Part shown: positions 17,344 to 24,912 of the stretch, one piece after another | Numbering within the stretch: position 1 is the stretch's first letter | Layout of the letters: each line of letters starts with the position of its first letter | Assembly: GCA_947450095.1 (NCBI GenBank) | Contig: CANFUF010000007.1 | Location: 1 to 56,895 of the forward strand | Reading direction: 5' to 3' | DNA from: Roseiflexaceae bacterium | GTDB taxonomy: Bacteria; Chloroflexota; Chloroflexia; Chloroflexales; Roseiflexaceae | DNA length: 56,895 bases | Made by a program: the position numbers and the translations under genes | The notes under the pieces: model-generated | What the model saw: the letters and a program-made list of their open reading frames with translations, nothing else | What the model was told of the DNA's origin: nothing | Databases searched by the model: none

Positions 17344-17544
17344 TTATTTACGGACAAACAGCTTGTTGACCAGCAAATCGAGTACGAACCAAATCACAAA
17401 GAAGAATCCCAATTCGAGGATGAAGCTGTGCATCTCGCCTACGAATTCGATTACGCCTTCCATCAACAACAACGAAGCCACCACCAACGGAATCTGTTGG
17501 GTCATCATGGCGCGTAGGCCAACGGCACGAACAAGTGAATACAT
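17344..17544 (-). CDS. Small two-helix membrane protein
   Basis: This 66-residue hydrophobic protein is not recognised. It has two membrane segments (about residues 14-36 and 43-60) joined by the acidic turn EFVGEMHS, and ends in a basic tail KLFVRK. The gene is well supported: AAGGAG lies 7 bases before the ATG, there is a promoter-like sequence upstream, and a strong palindromic terminator follows. It is monocistronic. Size and shape fit small membrane regulators or stress proteins, but no partner is visible; its neighbours are transcribed away or separately. Confidence 0.7.
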   Translation of the reverse strand: MYSLVRAVGLRAMMTQQIPLVVASLLLMEGVIEFVGEMHSFILELGFFFVIWFVLDLLVNKLFVRK

Positions 17545-17579
17545 CGTTTTGCTCCTTTGGGGGTATTGATTGTGGTGCT

Positions 17580-17608
17580 AGTATAGCGTAAAAAATAGCC
17601 ATGAGCAA
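17580..17608 (-). promoter_or_regulatory. Candidate promoter of the 66-aa gene
   Basis: On the minus strand, TTGCTC (17608-17603) and TATACT (17585-17580) are separated by 17 bases and lie about 35 bases before the ATG. The match to a sigma70-type promoter is fair (3/6 and 5/6). Confidence 0.45.
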
Positions 17609-17691
17609 TGCACCACAACGCTTTTTCCTGCGGTATAATAAGGGTGCTTTTCGTTTTTTATAAATAGAGTCAAATCAGAGAGGCCAAACAG

Positions 17692-20600
17692 ATGGCAGAT
17701 CAGCAGTTTGATGGATTATTGAAGTGGCGCTGTATTGGCCCATTTCGCGGCGGCCGTGTGCTCGCCGTAGCCGGTCACCCCACCGACAACAACGTTTTTT
17801 ATTTCGGGGCCTGTGCCGGTGGCGTCTGGAAGACCGATGACGCTGGTCAGTATTGGTACAACGTCTCGGACGGCTTTTTTAACACCTCCTCAATCGGCGC
17901 CTTGGCTGTGGCCGAATCAGATCCCAACGTGATTTGGGCCGGTACCGGCGAAAGTACCATCCGCATCGACGTGTCGCACGGCGACGGCGTCTATCGTTCG
18001 ACCGACGCCGGTACCACTTGGCGCCACATGGGCTTGACCGATACGCGTCACATCGCCAAAGTGCGCATCCATCCCCAAGACCCCAACACCGTTTGGGTGG
18101 CCGCCTTTGGGCACGCCTTTGGTCCCAACAGCGAACGGGGCATCTACAAAACCACCGACGGTGGCGAAACCTGGCGCCAGGTCTTGTATCGTGACGAAAA
18201 CTCCGGCGCCATCGATTTGACCGTCGATGCCACCAACCCCCGGATTTTGTACGCCACCACCTGGGAAGCCCATCGCTCCTTCTCCGAAATCTCCAGCGGC
18301 GGTGCCGGTTCGGCCGTCTATCGCTCCAAGGACGGCGGCGAAACCTGGGAAGACATCACCAACAAACCGGGCTTGCCCAAAGGCACTCTCGGCAAAATGG
18401 GCATCACTGCCTCGCCGGCCCAAGCCGGTCGGGTATGGTGCTTGATCCAACATGCCGAAGCCCCCGGCTTGTACCGCTCTGATGACGGCGGCGAGCACTG
18501 GACGCATGTCAGCGACAGCCACTTGTTGATTTCACGGGCTTGGTATTACATGCACGTGCATGCCGACACCCAAGACCCCGATACCGTCTATGTCAACAAC
18601 TTGTCGTTCTGGAAGTCCACCGACGCCGGTAGCACCTTTACCCAAATCGATACCCCCCACGGCGACAACCACGACTTGTGGATCTCCCCCATATACAACA
18701 AACGCATGATTCAAGGCAACGACGGTGGCGCCAACGTGTCGTTCAACACCGGCAAAACTTGGACCAGCGTCTACAACCAACCCACCTCGCAGTACTATCA
18801 CATCGGCGTCGACAACCGCAAACCCTACCGCGTCTATGGCACCCAACAAGACAACAGCTCGTTGGCCGTGCCTAGCCGCACCCCCAGTAGTTCGATCCCG
18901 TGGAGCAATGTCATCATTGCCGGTACGGGCGAAAGCGGCTACATCACTGTCGACCCCAAAAACGACGATATCGTCTATTTAGGCGCCATCGGTTCATCAT
19001 CGGGTGGCGGTAATTGTCTGCAACGCTACGACGAGCGCACCAAACAAGTCCGTTTGGTGACGACCTGGCCCGAAGCCACCAGCGGTGAAGGGGCATTTAG
19101 CCACCGCTACCGCTTTGCCTGGACCTACCCCATCGTCTTTTCACCACACGATGCCAATGTGCTCTACGCCGCCGGCAATATTGTCTTCAAAACCACTAAC
19201 GAAGGCCAGAGCTGGACGCCAATCAGCCCCGATTTGACCCGCAACGACCCCAGCAAACTACAAATCACCGGTGGTCCTATCGACCGTGACTCGGTGGGCG
19301 CCGAAGTCTACTGTACGGTCTTTTCGTTTACCGAATCCCCTCATCGCCGCGGCGAATTGTGGGCTGGTTCCGACGACGGGCTCATCCATGTGTCACGCGA
19401 CAACGGCAATTCATGGCAAAACGTCACGCCGGCCCACATGCCCGAATGGGCCATGGTCACGTCGATTGAAGTATCGCCCCACGACGCCAACACCATCACC
19501 TTCTCGGCCGCCCGCCACAAACTCGACGATTACGAACCCTACATCTATCGCTCCACCGACAGCGGTGTGACCTGGACGCGGGTAGTCAGCGGGATTGCCA
19601 ACGACCATTTCGTGCGGATTGTCCGTGAAGACTCCGTACGCAAAGGCTTATTGTTTGCCGGCACCGAAACCAACCTGTATGTGTCGTTCAATGGCGGCGA
19701 CAATTGGGAATTGTTCCAACTCAACCTGCCCATTTGTCCGATTTATGACCTCATCATTAAAAACGACGACTTGGTGTGTGGTACCCATGGCCGCGCCATG
19801 TGGATCCTCGACGACATCACGCCGCTCCGCCAATACAACCCGGCGCTGGTCACCCAAGGCACGCATTTGTTTGCGCCCCGTACCACCGAGCGCGTCTTGG
19901 CCGCCTTGTTCGAAGACGAAGATGGTGCCGGCGCCCCTGGCAAAAACTACATGGCAGGCCTCGGTGACGTCTGTGCCCATACTGTGACCGTCACCCCCGA
20001 AGGTGCCATCGAACGGAACTTCCTCGACTCGGGCAGCAACCCACCCCGTGGTGCCATCATCACATACTGGCTCAAAGAAACCCCCACCACGCCCATCCGC
20101 TTGGCCTTCTACGACACCAAAGGCACCTTGATCAACGAGTTCTACAGCCGCCCCGAAGGCACCAAAGTCGAAAAGTCGGACGACAAACACGACTTGCGGC
20201 GCACCTCGGCTAAGGCCGGTTGGAACCGTTTCATCTGGGACATGCGCGTCAAAGCCCTGCCCAAAATCGTCGGTAGCGACCCGATTGCTGGCGCGCTCAT
20301 CTACGGTCCCAAAGTGGCTCCTGGCCAATACATGGTTGAATTGACCGTCGATGGTCAAGTCGGTCGTCAACCCTTGACGATTGTGCCTGATTCCTATAGC
20401 GATGCTTCCCAAGCCGACCTCGATGCCCAATTCGAGATGCTGATGCGCATTTATCACCGCACCGGTGATGCCGTCACGGCTATCAACCAGATGCGTGACG
20501 TACGTGCCCAGCTCGACGGTTGGCACAAGCGCCTCGCGCGCAACCCCAAGACCGCCGCCTTGGCCGAGCAGGCCGCTTCCTTGCGCGACCAGGTATTGGC

Positions 20601-20871
20601 CGTCGAAAAGGAAATCCAAGTCCCCGACCTCAAGCCGGGCTGGCCTGGCCAAATGAACCATGGCACCAAGATGCTCGCCAAACTGAGCAGCATCGCCGAT
20701 GCCGTCGCTGTGGGGAATTATCGCCCCACCGATCAGGCCGTGGCGGTGTTTGACAGCTTGTCCGAGAACATCGACGAAGTCTTTAGTCGCATGCAAGGTC
20801 TGGTCAGTGGCGAGATTGCTGATTTTGGCAAAAAAATATCGGCCGCTGGCGTGAATAGCGTGATTGCCTAA
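17692..20871 (+). CDS. BNR/sortilin-type beta-propeller protein
   Basis: This 1059-residue protein belongs to the family often labelled glycosyl hydrolase with BNR repeats or VPS10/sortilin-type propeller. About ten Asp-box motifs of the form S-x-D-x-G-x-T-W run from residue 48 to about 670 (for example YRSTDAGTTW, YKTTDGGETW, YRSKDGGETW). They suggest one or two large beta-propellers. The last 300 residues contain a beta-rich segment and then a helical C-terminus. No signal peptide or membrane helix is visible, so it appears cytoplasmic, although many relatives are secreted. Asp boxes are structural and do not prove hydrolase activity. The ATG follows GAGAGG. A strong hairpin lies after the stop. 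The gene is monocistronic and its GC-rich third positions suggest good expression (inference). Confidence 0.8.
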   Translation: MADQQFDGLLKWRCIGPFRGGRVLAVAGHPTDNNVFYFGACAGGVWKTDDAGQYWYNVSDGFFNTSSIGALAVAESDPNVIWAGTGESTIRIDVSHGDGVYRSTDAGTTWRHMGLTDTRHIAKVRIHPQDPNTVWVAAFGHAFGPNSERGIYKTTDGGETWRQVLYRDENSGAIDLTVDATNPRILYATTWEAHRSFSEISSGGAGSAVYRSKDGGETWEDITNKPGLPKGTLGKMGITASPAQAGRVWCLIQHAEAPGLYRSDDGGEHWTHVSDSHLLISRAWYYMHVHADTQDPDTVYVNNLSFWKSTDAGSTFTQIDTPHGDNHDLWISPIYNKRMIQGNDGGANVSFNTGKTWTSVYNQPTSQYYHIGVDNRKPYRVYGTQQDNSSLAVPSRTPSSSIPWSNVIIAGTGESGYITVDPKNDDIVYLGAIGSSSGGGNCLQRYDERTKQVRLVTTWPEATSGEGAFSHRYRFAWTYPIVFSPHDANVLYAAGNIVFKTTNEGQSWTPISPDLTRNDPSKLQITGGPIDRDSVGAEVYCTVFSFTESPHRRGELWAGSDDGLIHVSRDNGNSWQNVTPAHMPEWAMVTSIEVSPHDANTITFSAARHKLDDYEPYIYRSTDSGVTWTRVVSGIANDHFVRIVREDSVRKGLLFAGTETNLYVSFNGGDNWELFQLNLPICPIYDLIIKNDDLVCGTHGRAMWILDDITPLRQYNPALVTQGTHLFAPRTTERVLAALFEDEDGAGAPGKNYMAGLGDVCAHTVTVTPEGAIERNFLDSGSNPPRGAIITYWLKETPTTPIRLAFYDTKGTLINEFYSRPEGTKVEKSDDKHDLRRTSAKAGWNRFIWDMRVKALPKIVGSDPIAGALIYGPKVAPGQYMVELTVDGQVGRQPLTIVPDSYSDASQADLDAQFEMLMRIYHRTGDAVTAINQMRDVRAQLDGWHKRLARNPKTAALAEQAASLRDQVLAVEKEIQVPDLKPGWPGQMNHGTKMLAKLSSIADAVAVGNYRPTDQAVAVFDSLSENIDEVFSRMQGLVSGEIADFGKKISAAGVNSVIA

Positions 20872-20893
20872 ATCCGTTCGGTTGCGGAAGCGT

Positions 20894-20925
20894 CATCCCG
20901 CTGCATCGTATGATGCAGCGGGATG
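20894..20925. terminator. Bidirectional terminator
   Basis: A 14-bp perfect stem (CATCCCGCTGCATC / GATGCAGCGGGATG) with a 4-base loop is followed by ATTTGTT. It lies between the BNR gene and the convergent ChrB-C-like gene. Confidence 0.78.
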
Positions 20926-20956
20926 ATTTGTTCTGCCAAAAAACCTGCCGACAGCC

Positions 20957-21400
20957 TTATAGTGCACCGCCTACTTTGCGTTGACACCAGGTATACATGG
21001 CGTCGTAGACCACGAACCCTTCGCGTAAAATGCGCTCGTCGTCGTCGGGGTAGCGCCAGCTCAGCCCATCACAGACGGCCCGCAAGCCGACGCCGGCGGG
21101 GTGGTTGTGTGGGCTTTGTTTGACGTCGGCGGTACCGACGATTTGGCCCATCAGCACCAGGGCGGGGTCGCTGGTCAAGTTGGCCTTGCGGATGAGTACT
21201 TCAAACGACGATTCGAGCCCTTCGCGGGTATAGTCGCTGCCCTCGACATGGAACAAAATCGCGCCGGCGCGCATTGCTTCTGCGCTCAGGTCGGCTCCAT
21301 CACTAAAGACAAATTGGGGATTGTGATCGACAAAGCGATGAATCAACCATGCGCACCCGATGCGCCCTACTTTGATGTGCGATTTGGTCAACCATTTCAT
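20957..21400 (-). CDS. ChrB C-terminal domain-like protein
   Basis: This 147-residue protein matches the C-terminal domain of ChrB (chromate resistance exported protein family). It starts MKWLTKSHIKVGRIGCAWLI, the family opening in which a Trp, basic residues and a Cys-Ala-Trp-Leu-Ile run are typical. It continues with RFVDHNPQFVF, ILFHVEGSDYTREGLESSFE and a central segment ending VGTADVKQ. It has no signal peptide. The stand-alone form differs from full ChrB, which has an additional N-terminal domain and sits beside the transporter ChrA. No chrA is nearby, so a role in chromate resistance should not be assumed. The ATG at 21400 fits the family start. It runs convergent to the BNR gene. Confidence 0.75.
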   Translation of the reverse strand: MKWLTKSHIKVGRIGCAWLIHRFVDHNPQFVFSDGADLSAEAMRAGAILFHVEGSDYTREGLESSFEVLIRKANLTSDPALVLMGQIVGTADVKQSPHNHPAGVGLRAVCDGLSWRYPDDDERILREGFVVYDAMYTWCQRKVGGAL

Positions 21401-21823
21401 GGCACGGCTCCTAATATTGATGGATTGCCTGTGTTATAACACGAACCGCGGTCGGGCGTCATGGTCGGGCGTCATTGCATGGCGCCCTGAGGGGATCGGG
21501 GAGCCGAAGCAGGCTGCGTCTGTACGGGGCGTCATTGCATGGCGCCCGGATGGTCATTGCATGGCGCCCGGATGGTCATTGCATGGCGCCCGGATGGTCA
21601 TTGCATGGCGCCCGGATGGTCATTGCATGGCGCCCGGATGGTCATTGCATGGCGGGTTGGTCGTCGGGCGATTTTCCCCGGCGCGGAGAGGCATACGCAG
21701 AAATGATAATTGAAAGACGTGCGCCGTGGATTAATCGCCCCTACTTCCTCCTTCAAACTTCACGCTTCCTACTTCCGTTATGGCATAATAGGCATATTTG
21801 GTAGCAACGATGGGGATGACGTT
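21401..21823. other. Repeat-rich intergenic stretch
   Basis: No real gene is seen in these 423 bases. They hold a diverged single element at 21471-21490, a half-copy of the GACGCAG palindrome (21509-21525), the 22-bp tandem array, and a pyrimidine-rich patch at about 21741-21777 (TACTTCCTCCTTC). The end should contain the ccmA promoter; CATAAT at 21784-21789 is a possible -10 element. Confidence 0.6.
21531..21654. repeat. 22-bp tandem repeat array
   Basis: Five complete units and one partial unit of GTCATTGCATGGCGCCCGGATG start at 21531, 21553, 21575, 21597, 21619 and 21641. The complete units look identical. Each contains a short palindromic GGCGCC core. There are no unique spacers, so it is not a CRISPR. 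Single dispersed copies of the core occur at 13781, 15350 and 21471. Confidence 0.95.
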
Positions 21824-22447
21824 ATGCAGGCCTTGGAACTTGCCCACATTACCCTCGATTATGGGCGCCGGCGCGTGCTCTACGATTTGTCGTTGCAGGT
21901 GACCACTGGCCAAGTGGTAGTGGTGACGGGTAGTAACGGCAGTGGCAAAAGCACGTTGCTGCGGGTAATTGCCGGCTTACAACGCCCCACTGCCGGCGCA
22001 GTGTGGTGTATCGCCGACGATGTGCGCTATGCGCCGTTGCAGATGCGCCATGCCATCGGCTGGATGGCTCCCGATCTGATGCTCTACCGTGAGCTGACTG
22101 GCCACGAAAACCTGCGCTTTTTTGCCGATGTCCGAGGCTTCGCCATTAGCGATGCTGCTATTGCCGATTTACTTAGCGAGGTTGGTTTGGCGGGGCGTGG
22201 GGGTGACTTGCTCGCCACCTACTCTTCGGGGATGACCCACCGCTTGCGCTATGCCTACGCCTTGCTCCACCAACCGGTGTTGTTGTTGCTCGATGAGCCG
22301 AGTGTGATGCTCGACGCCACCGGCCACGAATTGTTGGCGCGGGTAGTGGCGCGCCAACGCCAGCACGGTATGACAATTATCGCCACCAACGACGAACGAG
22401 AACGCCGTTTTGCCGATGTACTAGTTGCACTCGAGGTAGCGATATGA
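21824..22447 (+). CDS. ccmA: Heme exporter ATP-binding protein CcmA
   Basis: This is the ATPase of the CcmABCD complex, which releases holo-CcmE for cytochrome c maturation. From ATG 21824 the protein has 207 residues, the usual CcmA size. Walker A is GSNGSGKST (36-44), the signature is the variant YSSGM (133-137), and Walker B is LLLLDEPS (153-160). The H-loop histidine is replaced by Asn in TIIATNDERE (189), which is unusual for an ABC ATPase, though the motif is otherwise well aligned. In-frame codons up to 21710 run through repeat-derived DNA and are not part of the gene. It overlaps ccmB by 4 bases, indicating coupled translation. Confidence 0.88.
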   Translation: MQALELAHITLDYGRRRVLYDLSLQVTTGQVVVVTGSNGSGKSTLLRVIAGLQRPTAGAVWCIADDVRYAPLQMRHAIGWMAPDLMLYRELTGHENLRFFADVRGFAISDAAIADLLSEVGLAGRGGDLLATYSSGMTHRLRYAYALLHQPVLLLLDEPSVMLDATGHELLARVVARQRQHGMTIIATNDERERRFADVLVALEVAI

Positions 22448-23127
22448 TTGATTCACTGATTTGGCGCGCCACCCGGGCGATTTTTTTGCGCGAATGGCGG
22501 AGTGAGCTCCGCAATCGTCAAGCCCTGAATGCCGTGGCCTTGTTTGCGATTTGTAGCGTGGTGACGGTCAGTCTGGGGTTGGGACCGTTGATGCCGTCGG
22601 CCGATGTAGCCTTGGTGCATGCGGCGTTTTTGTGGATTGTACTACTGTTTGCAGCCTTTACAGCCCTCTCACGGGTGTTTGTGGTCGAAGAAGAGCAACG
22701 CACCGCAGCCGCCTTGCGCCTCGCTGCCCCACCAATTGCCGTCTATTTGGGCAAGCTCTGTTTTAATTTGTTGCTCTTGCTCGGGTTGACTATTTTGGTG
22801 ACAATTTTGGCGATTGTGATGCTTCATATTCGGGTTGGTGCCACTGATTTGTTGATTGGCATGTTGCTGTCGGGGTCGCTGGCCTTGGTGGCCGGTACGA
22901 CGCTCGTGGCGGCGATTATTGCTCGCTCGAGCTCGCGGGGGGCGTTGTTTGCCGTGTTGTCGTTGCCCATCCTGATTCCCATGTTGGTGACGGCGGTGCG
23001 TGGGACTGCCCTGGCGTTGGCCGGGGTGAGTTTGGCACGGGGCATGGCCCCCATCCAAACATTGCTGGCCTATGCCGTAGCGATGTTTGTGGCGTCGTTA
23101 TTTTTGTTTGCCACGGTTTGGGAATAA
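22444..23127 (+). CDS. ccmB: Heme exporter protein CcmB
   Basis: This is CcmB, the six-helix membrane subunit that pairs with CcmA in the Ccm system. The 227-residue protein opens with the amphipathic FLREWRSELRNRQALNAVALF, a typical CcmB start. It contains VEEEQRTAAALRLAAPPIAVY in the first cytoplasmic loop, the region thought to contact the ATPase. Helices are visible at about residues 28-45, 52-72, 98-122, 131-155, 163-185 and 197-222. The start overlaps the ccmA stop (ATGA). About 130 bases separate it from ccmC, the largest gap in the locus, so ccmC may also have its own promoter. Confidence 0.9.
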   Translation: MIDSLIWRATRAIFLREWRSELRNRQALNAVALFAICSVVTVSLGLGPLMPSADVALVHAAFLWIVLLFAAFTALSRVFVVEEEQRTAAALRLAAPPIAVYLGKLCFNLLLLLGLTILVTILAIVMLHIRVGATDLLIGMLLSGSLALVAGTTLVAAIIARSSSRGALFAVLSLPILIPMLVTAVRGTALALAGVSLARGMAPIQTLLAYAVAMFVASLFLFATVWE

Positions 23128-23259
23128 TGACATTGGATTTGTAGAGTAGTTGTATAAAATTTGTGTAATCAGCATTGTAATGCGCTCTCTCACTATTTGC
23201 TCATATGCCATTGATGGGGTATTATGCAGGGAATTGTTGCATTGTATTGAGGAGATGTG

Positions 23260-24225
23260 ATGGCGCTTCGCAAAGGCGACGGTGTAAAAATTTTCCTCGG
23301 ATTGTGGATTGCTGCAGTCATCTATTGCATGTTTTTAGTAGTACCACAATACGTTGGCTTGGGTGATGCTGGGCGAATTATCATCGTGCACGTGCCGGTT
23401 GCGTGGATAACGTCGGCGGCGTTTTTCTTGTCGGCCATCTATAGCATCATCTATTTATGGAAGCGCAACCCCACCAGTGATGTGGCCGCAGTCGCCGCTG
23501 CCGAAGTGGGCACGCTCTATTGTATTTTTGCCACCATTACGGGGTCAATTTTTGCCGAGGTGGTGTGGGGCACGTTTTGGAATTGGGACCCCCGTGAAAC
23601 ATCAATCCTTGTGTTGCTGTTGATTTATGCAGCCTATTTTGCCTTGCGCTCGTCGGTTGATGATGGTGAACGGCGTCGGCGTCTGGCTGCGGTCTATAAT
23701 ATTTTTGCGGCAGTGACAATGCCCTTTTTGTTGTTTGTGGCGCCCCGCGTGGCTGATAGTACCCTCCATCCCAATTGTGCCTTTTTGCAAGGGAGCAAGT
23801 GTGAAGGGATTTCGCTGAACCTGACGGGTGCCAAAATTGGCCAATTAGGTGATGTGGTCATCGAACTCAAATCACTCGCCAAAACAAGTACGCTTACCAA
23901 CGCCACAATCGAAGTGCGTATGCCTGGTATGAAAAATGTCGCTACGTTGGTACCGTCACTCGATGGTGACGGTAAGCCAGCTGATCGCCCCGAATTCCCC
24001 GGCCAACAATTCCGCATGGTATTGCTCGAAGCCGATGCAACCGCCGGGACGGTACGGGTCAACATGCAAGCACCCGGTACGAATTTATTGAGCAATCCCC
24101 GTACGTTGTGGGTCTTTTTGGCGAGCAATTTAGGCTTTTTGGCATTGGCATTTTGGTTGTATCACATTCGGCGGACGATTTTGCAGGTGCAGCTGACGCT
24201 GACCCCAGGGGAGATAAACATATGA
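23260..24225 (+). CDS. ccmC: Cytochrome c assembly protein CcmC with inserted domain
   Basis: CcmC binds heme at the outer membrane face and loads it onto CcmE. The protein has 321 residues from ATG 23260, placed 5 bases after GGAG. The tryptophan-rich heme motif WGTFWNWDPRE (103-113) is present, as are both candidate axial histidines, His44 (VHVP) and His170 (TLHP). Six helices are visible. Between helices 5 and 6, where usual CcmC has only a short loop, residues 172-275 form an added hydrophilic extracytoplasmic domain. It has a Cys pair (Cys173, Cys181) and beta-like sequence. Usual CcmC is about 230-250 residues. The gene overlaps the ccmD-like gene by 4 bases. Confidence 0.88.
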   Translation: MALRKGDGVKIFLGLWIAAVIYCMFLVVPQYVGLGDAGRIIIVHVPVAWITSAAFFLSAIYSIIYLWKRNPTSDVAAVAAAEVGTLYCIFATITGSIFAEVVWGTFWNWDPRETSILVLLLIYAAYFALRSSVDDGERRRRLAAVYNIFAAVTMPFLLFVAPRVADSTLHPNCAFLQGSKCEGISLNLTGAKIGQLGDVVIELKSLAKTSTLTNATIEVRMPGMKNVATLVPSLDGDGKPADRPEFPGQQFRMVLLEADATAGTVRVNMQAPGTNLLSNPRTLWVFLASNLGFLALAFWLYHIRRTILQVQLTLTPGEINI

Positions 24226-24425
24226 CCACATTACTTGATGCAGGGGTTGCCATTTATGTGGCGATGACGACGGCGTTGATTGTTTGGGTGGGGGTGTTTC
24301 TCTTTTTGTTGCGGATTGACCATGCCACCCAAGATGTGGCGCGCCAACTCAACGAACGCACCACGCCTACCGATGCGCCGCAACCCCGCGCCACGATTAT
24401 CACGAATGATAGTGCCACGCAGTAA
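24222..24425 (+). CDS. CcmD-like small membrane protein
   Basis: This is a 67-residue protein with one membrane helix (about residues 8-30, GVAIYVAMTTALIVWVGVFL), followed by a charged cytoplasmic tail LRIDHATQDVARQL. This is the layout of CcmD, the small subunit that holds CcmC and CcmE together in the CcmABCD complex. Sequence conservation of CcmD is low, so the call rests mainly on shape and position. ATG 24222 overlaps the ccmC stop (ATGA). The last 30 residues are Thr/Pro-rich and probably disordered. Confidence 0.75.
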   Translation: MTTLLDAGVAIYVAMTTALIVWVGVFLFLLRIDHATQDVARQLNERTTPTDAPQPRATIITNDSATQ

Positions 24426-24462
24426 TTTTGGGTAATCAACGGTAATCTAGAAGGATAGCCAG

Positions 24463-24888
24463 ATGAGTAGCATGTCATTGCCCCCAGCGGCCAAATTCCC
24501 CTTGAAACCGCTCCACATGATTGGGATTGCGATTATTTTGTTGTCGATTGGGTTTGGGTATTATGGTCTCAGTTCATCGATGCGCCCCTATACGACACTG
24601 ATTGCCGAAGCCAAAGATAGTGGCCGGGGCGTGCAGTTAGCCGGCTTCCTCGGCAGCAAAGGCGAATACAACGCCGATGGCAAATTTACCTTTTTGTTGC
24701 AAGACTCGAGTGGCCAAAAAATCCCCGTGATTTATAGCCAACCCAAGCCGTCGAATTTTGAGCAGGCGGTGAGTATTGTGGCGATTGGCAATTATGATGT
24801 CAAAACGGGTAACTTCATGGCCGAAAGTCTGTTAGTCAAATGCCCATCCAAATATCAAGAGCAATTAAACGCTGCTACGGCTAAATAA
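24463..24888 (+). CDS. ccmE: Heme chaperone CcmE, CxxxY type
   Basis: CcmE carries heme covalently from CcmC to the CcmF heme lyase. The 141-residue protein has an N-terminal anchor (about residues 18-38) and the OB-fold domain with RGVQLAGFLGSKGEYNADGK and GQKIPVIYSQPKPSNFEQ. In classical CcmE the heme attaches to the His of an HxxxY motif. Here the motif is Cys127-Pro-Ser-Lys-Tyr131, the CxxxY variant known from archaea and Desulfovibrio. AAGGA precedes ATG 24463 by about 7 bases; ATG 24472 is an alternative. It lies between the ccmD-like gene and ccmF. Confidence 0.9.
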   Translation: MSSMSLPPAAKFPLKPLHMIGIAIILLSIGFGYYGLSSSMRPYTTLIAEAKDSGRGVQLAGFLGSKGEYNADGKFTFLLQDSSGQKIPVIYSQPKPSNFEQAVSIVAIGNYDVKTGNFMAESLLVKCPSKYQEQLNAATAK

Positions 24889-24912
24889 CGCGCGACTAGA
24901 AGCGAGGGCGGA

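Noticed and set aside
19648-20796. Long open frame antisense to the BNR gene
   Set aside because: It is a by-product of the GC-rich third positions of the real gene and shows no domain or start signals. Similar antisense frames over fabF and the early BNR gene were rejected too.
20957-21400. Chromate resistance operon
   Set aside because: Only a ChrB C-terminal-like domain is present; there is no chrA transporter or chrB N-terminal domain nearby.
21531-21654. Possible CRISPR array
   Set aside because: The repeats follow each other directly with no unique spacers, the unit is 22 bp, and there are no cas genes.
21475-21804. Open frames through the tandem repeat
   Set aside because: The translation is only the repeat read in frame; there is no ribosome binding site or similarity. 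The upstream in-frame extension of ccmA was rejected for the same reason.
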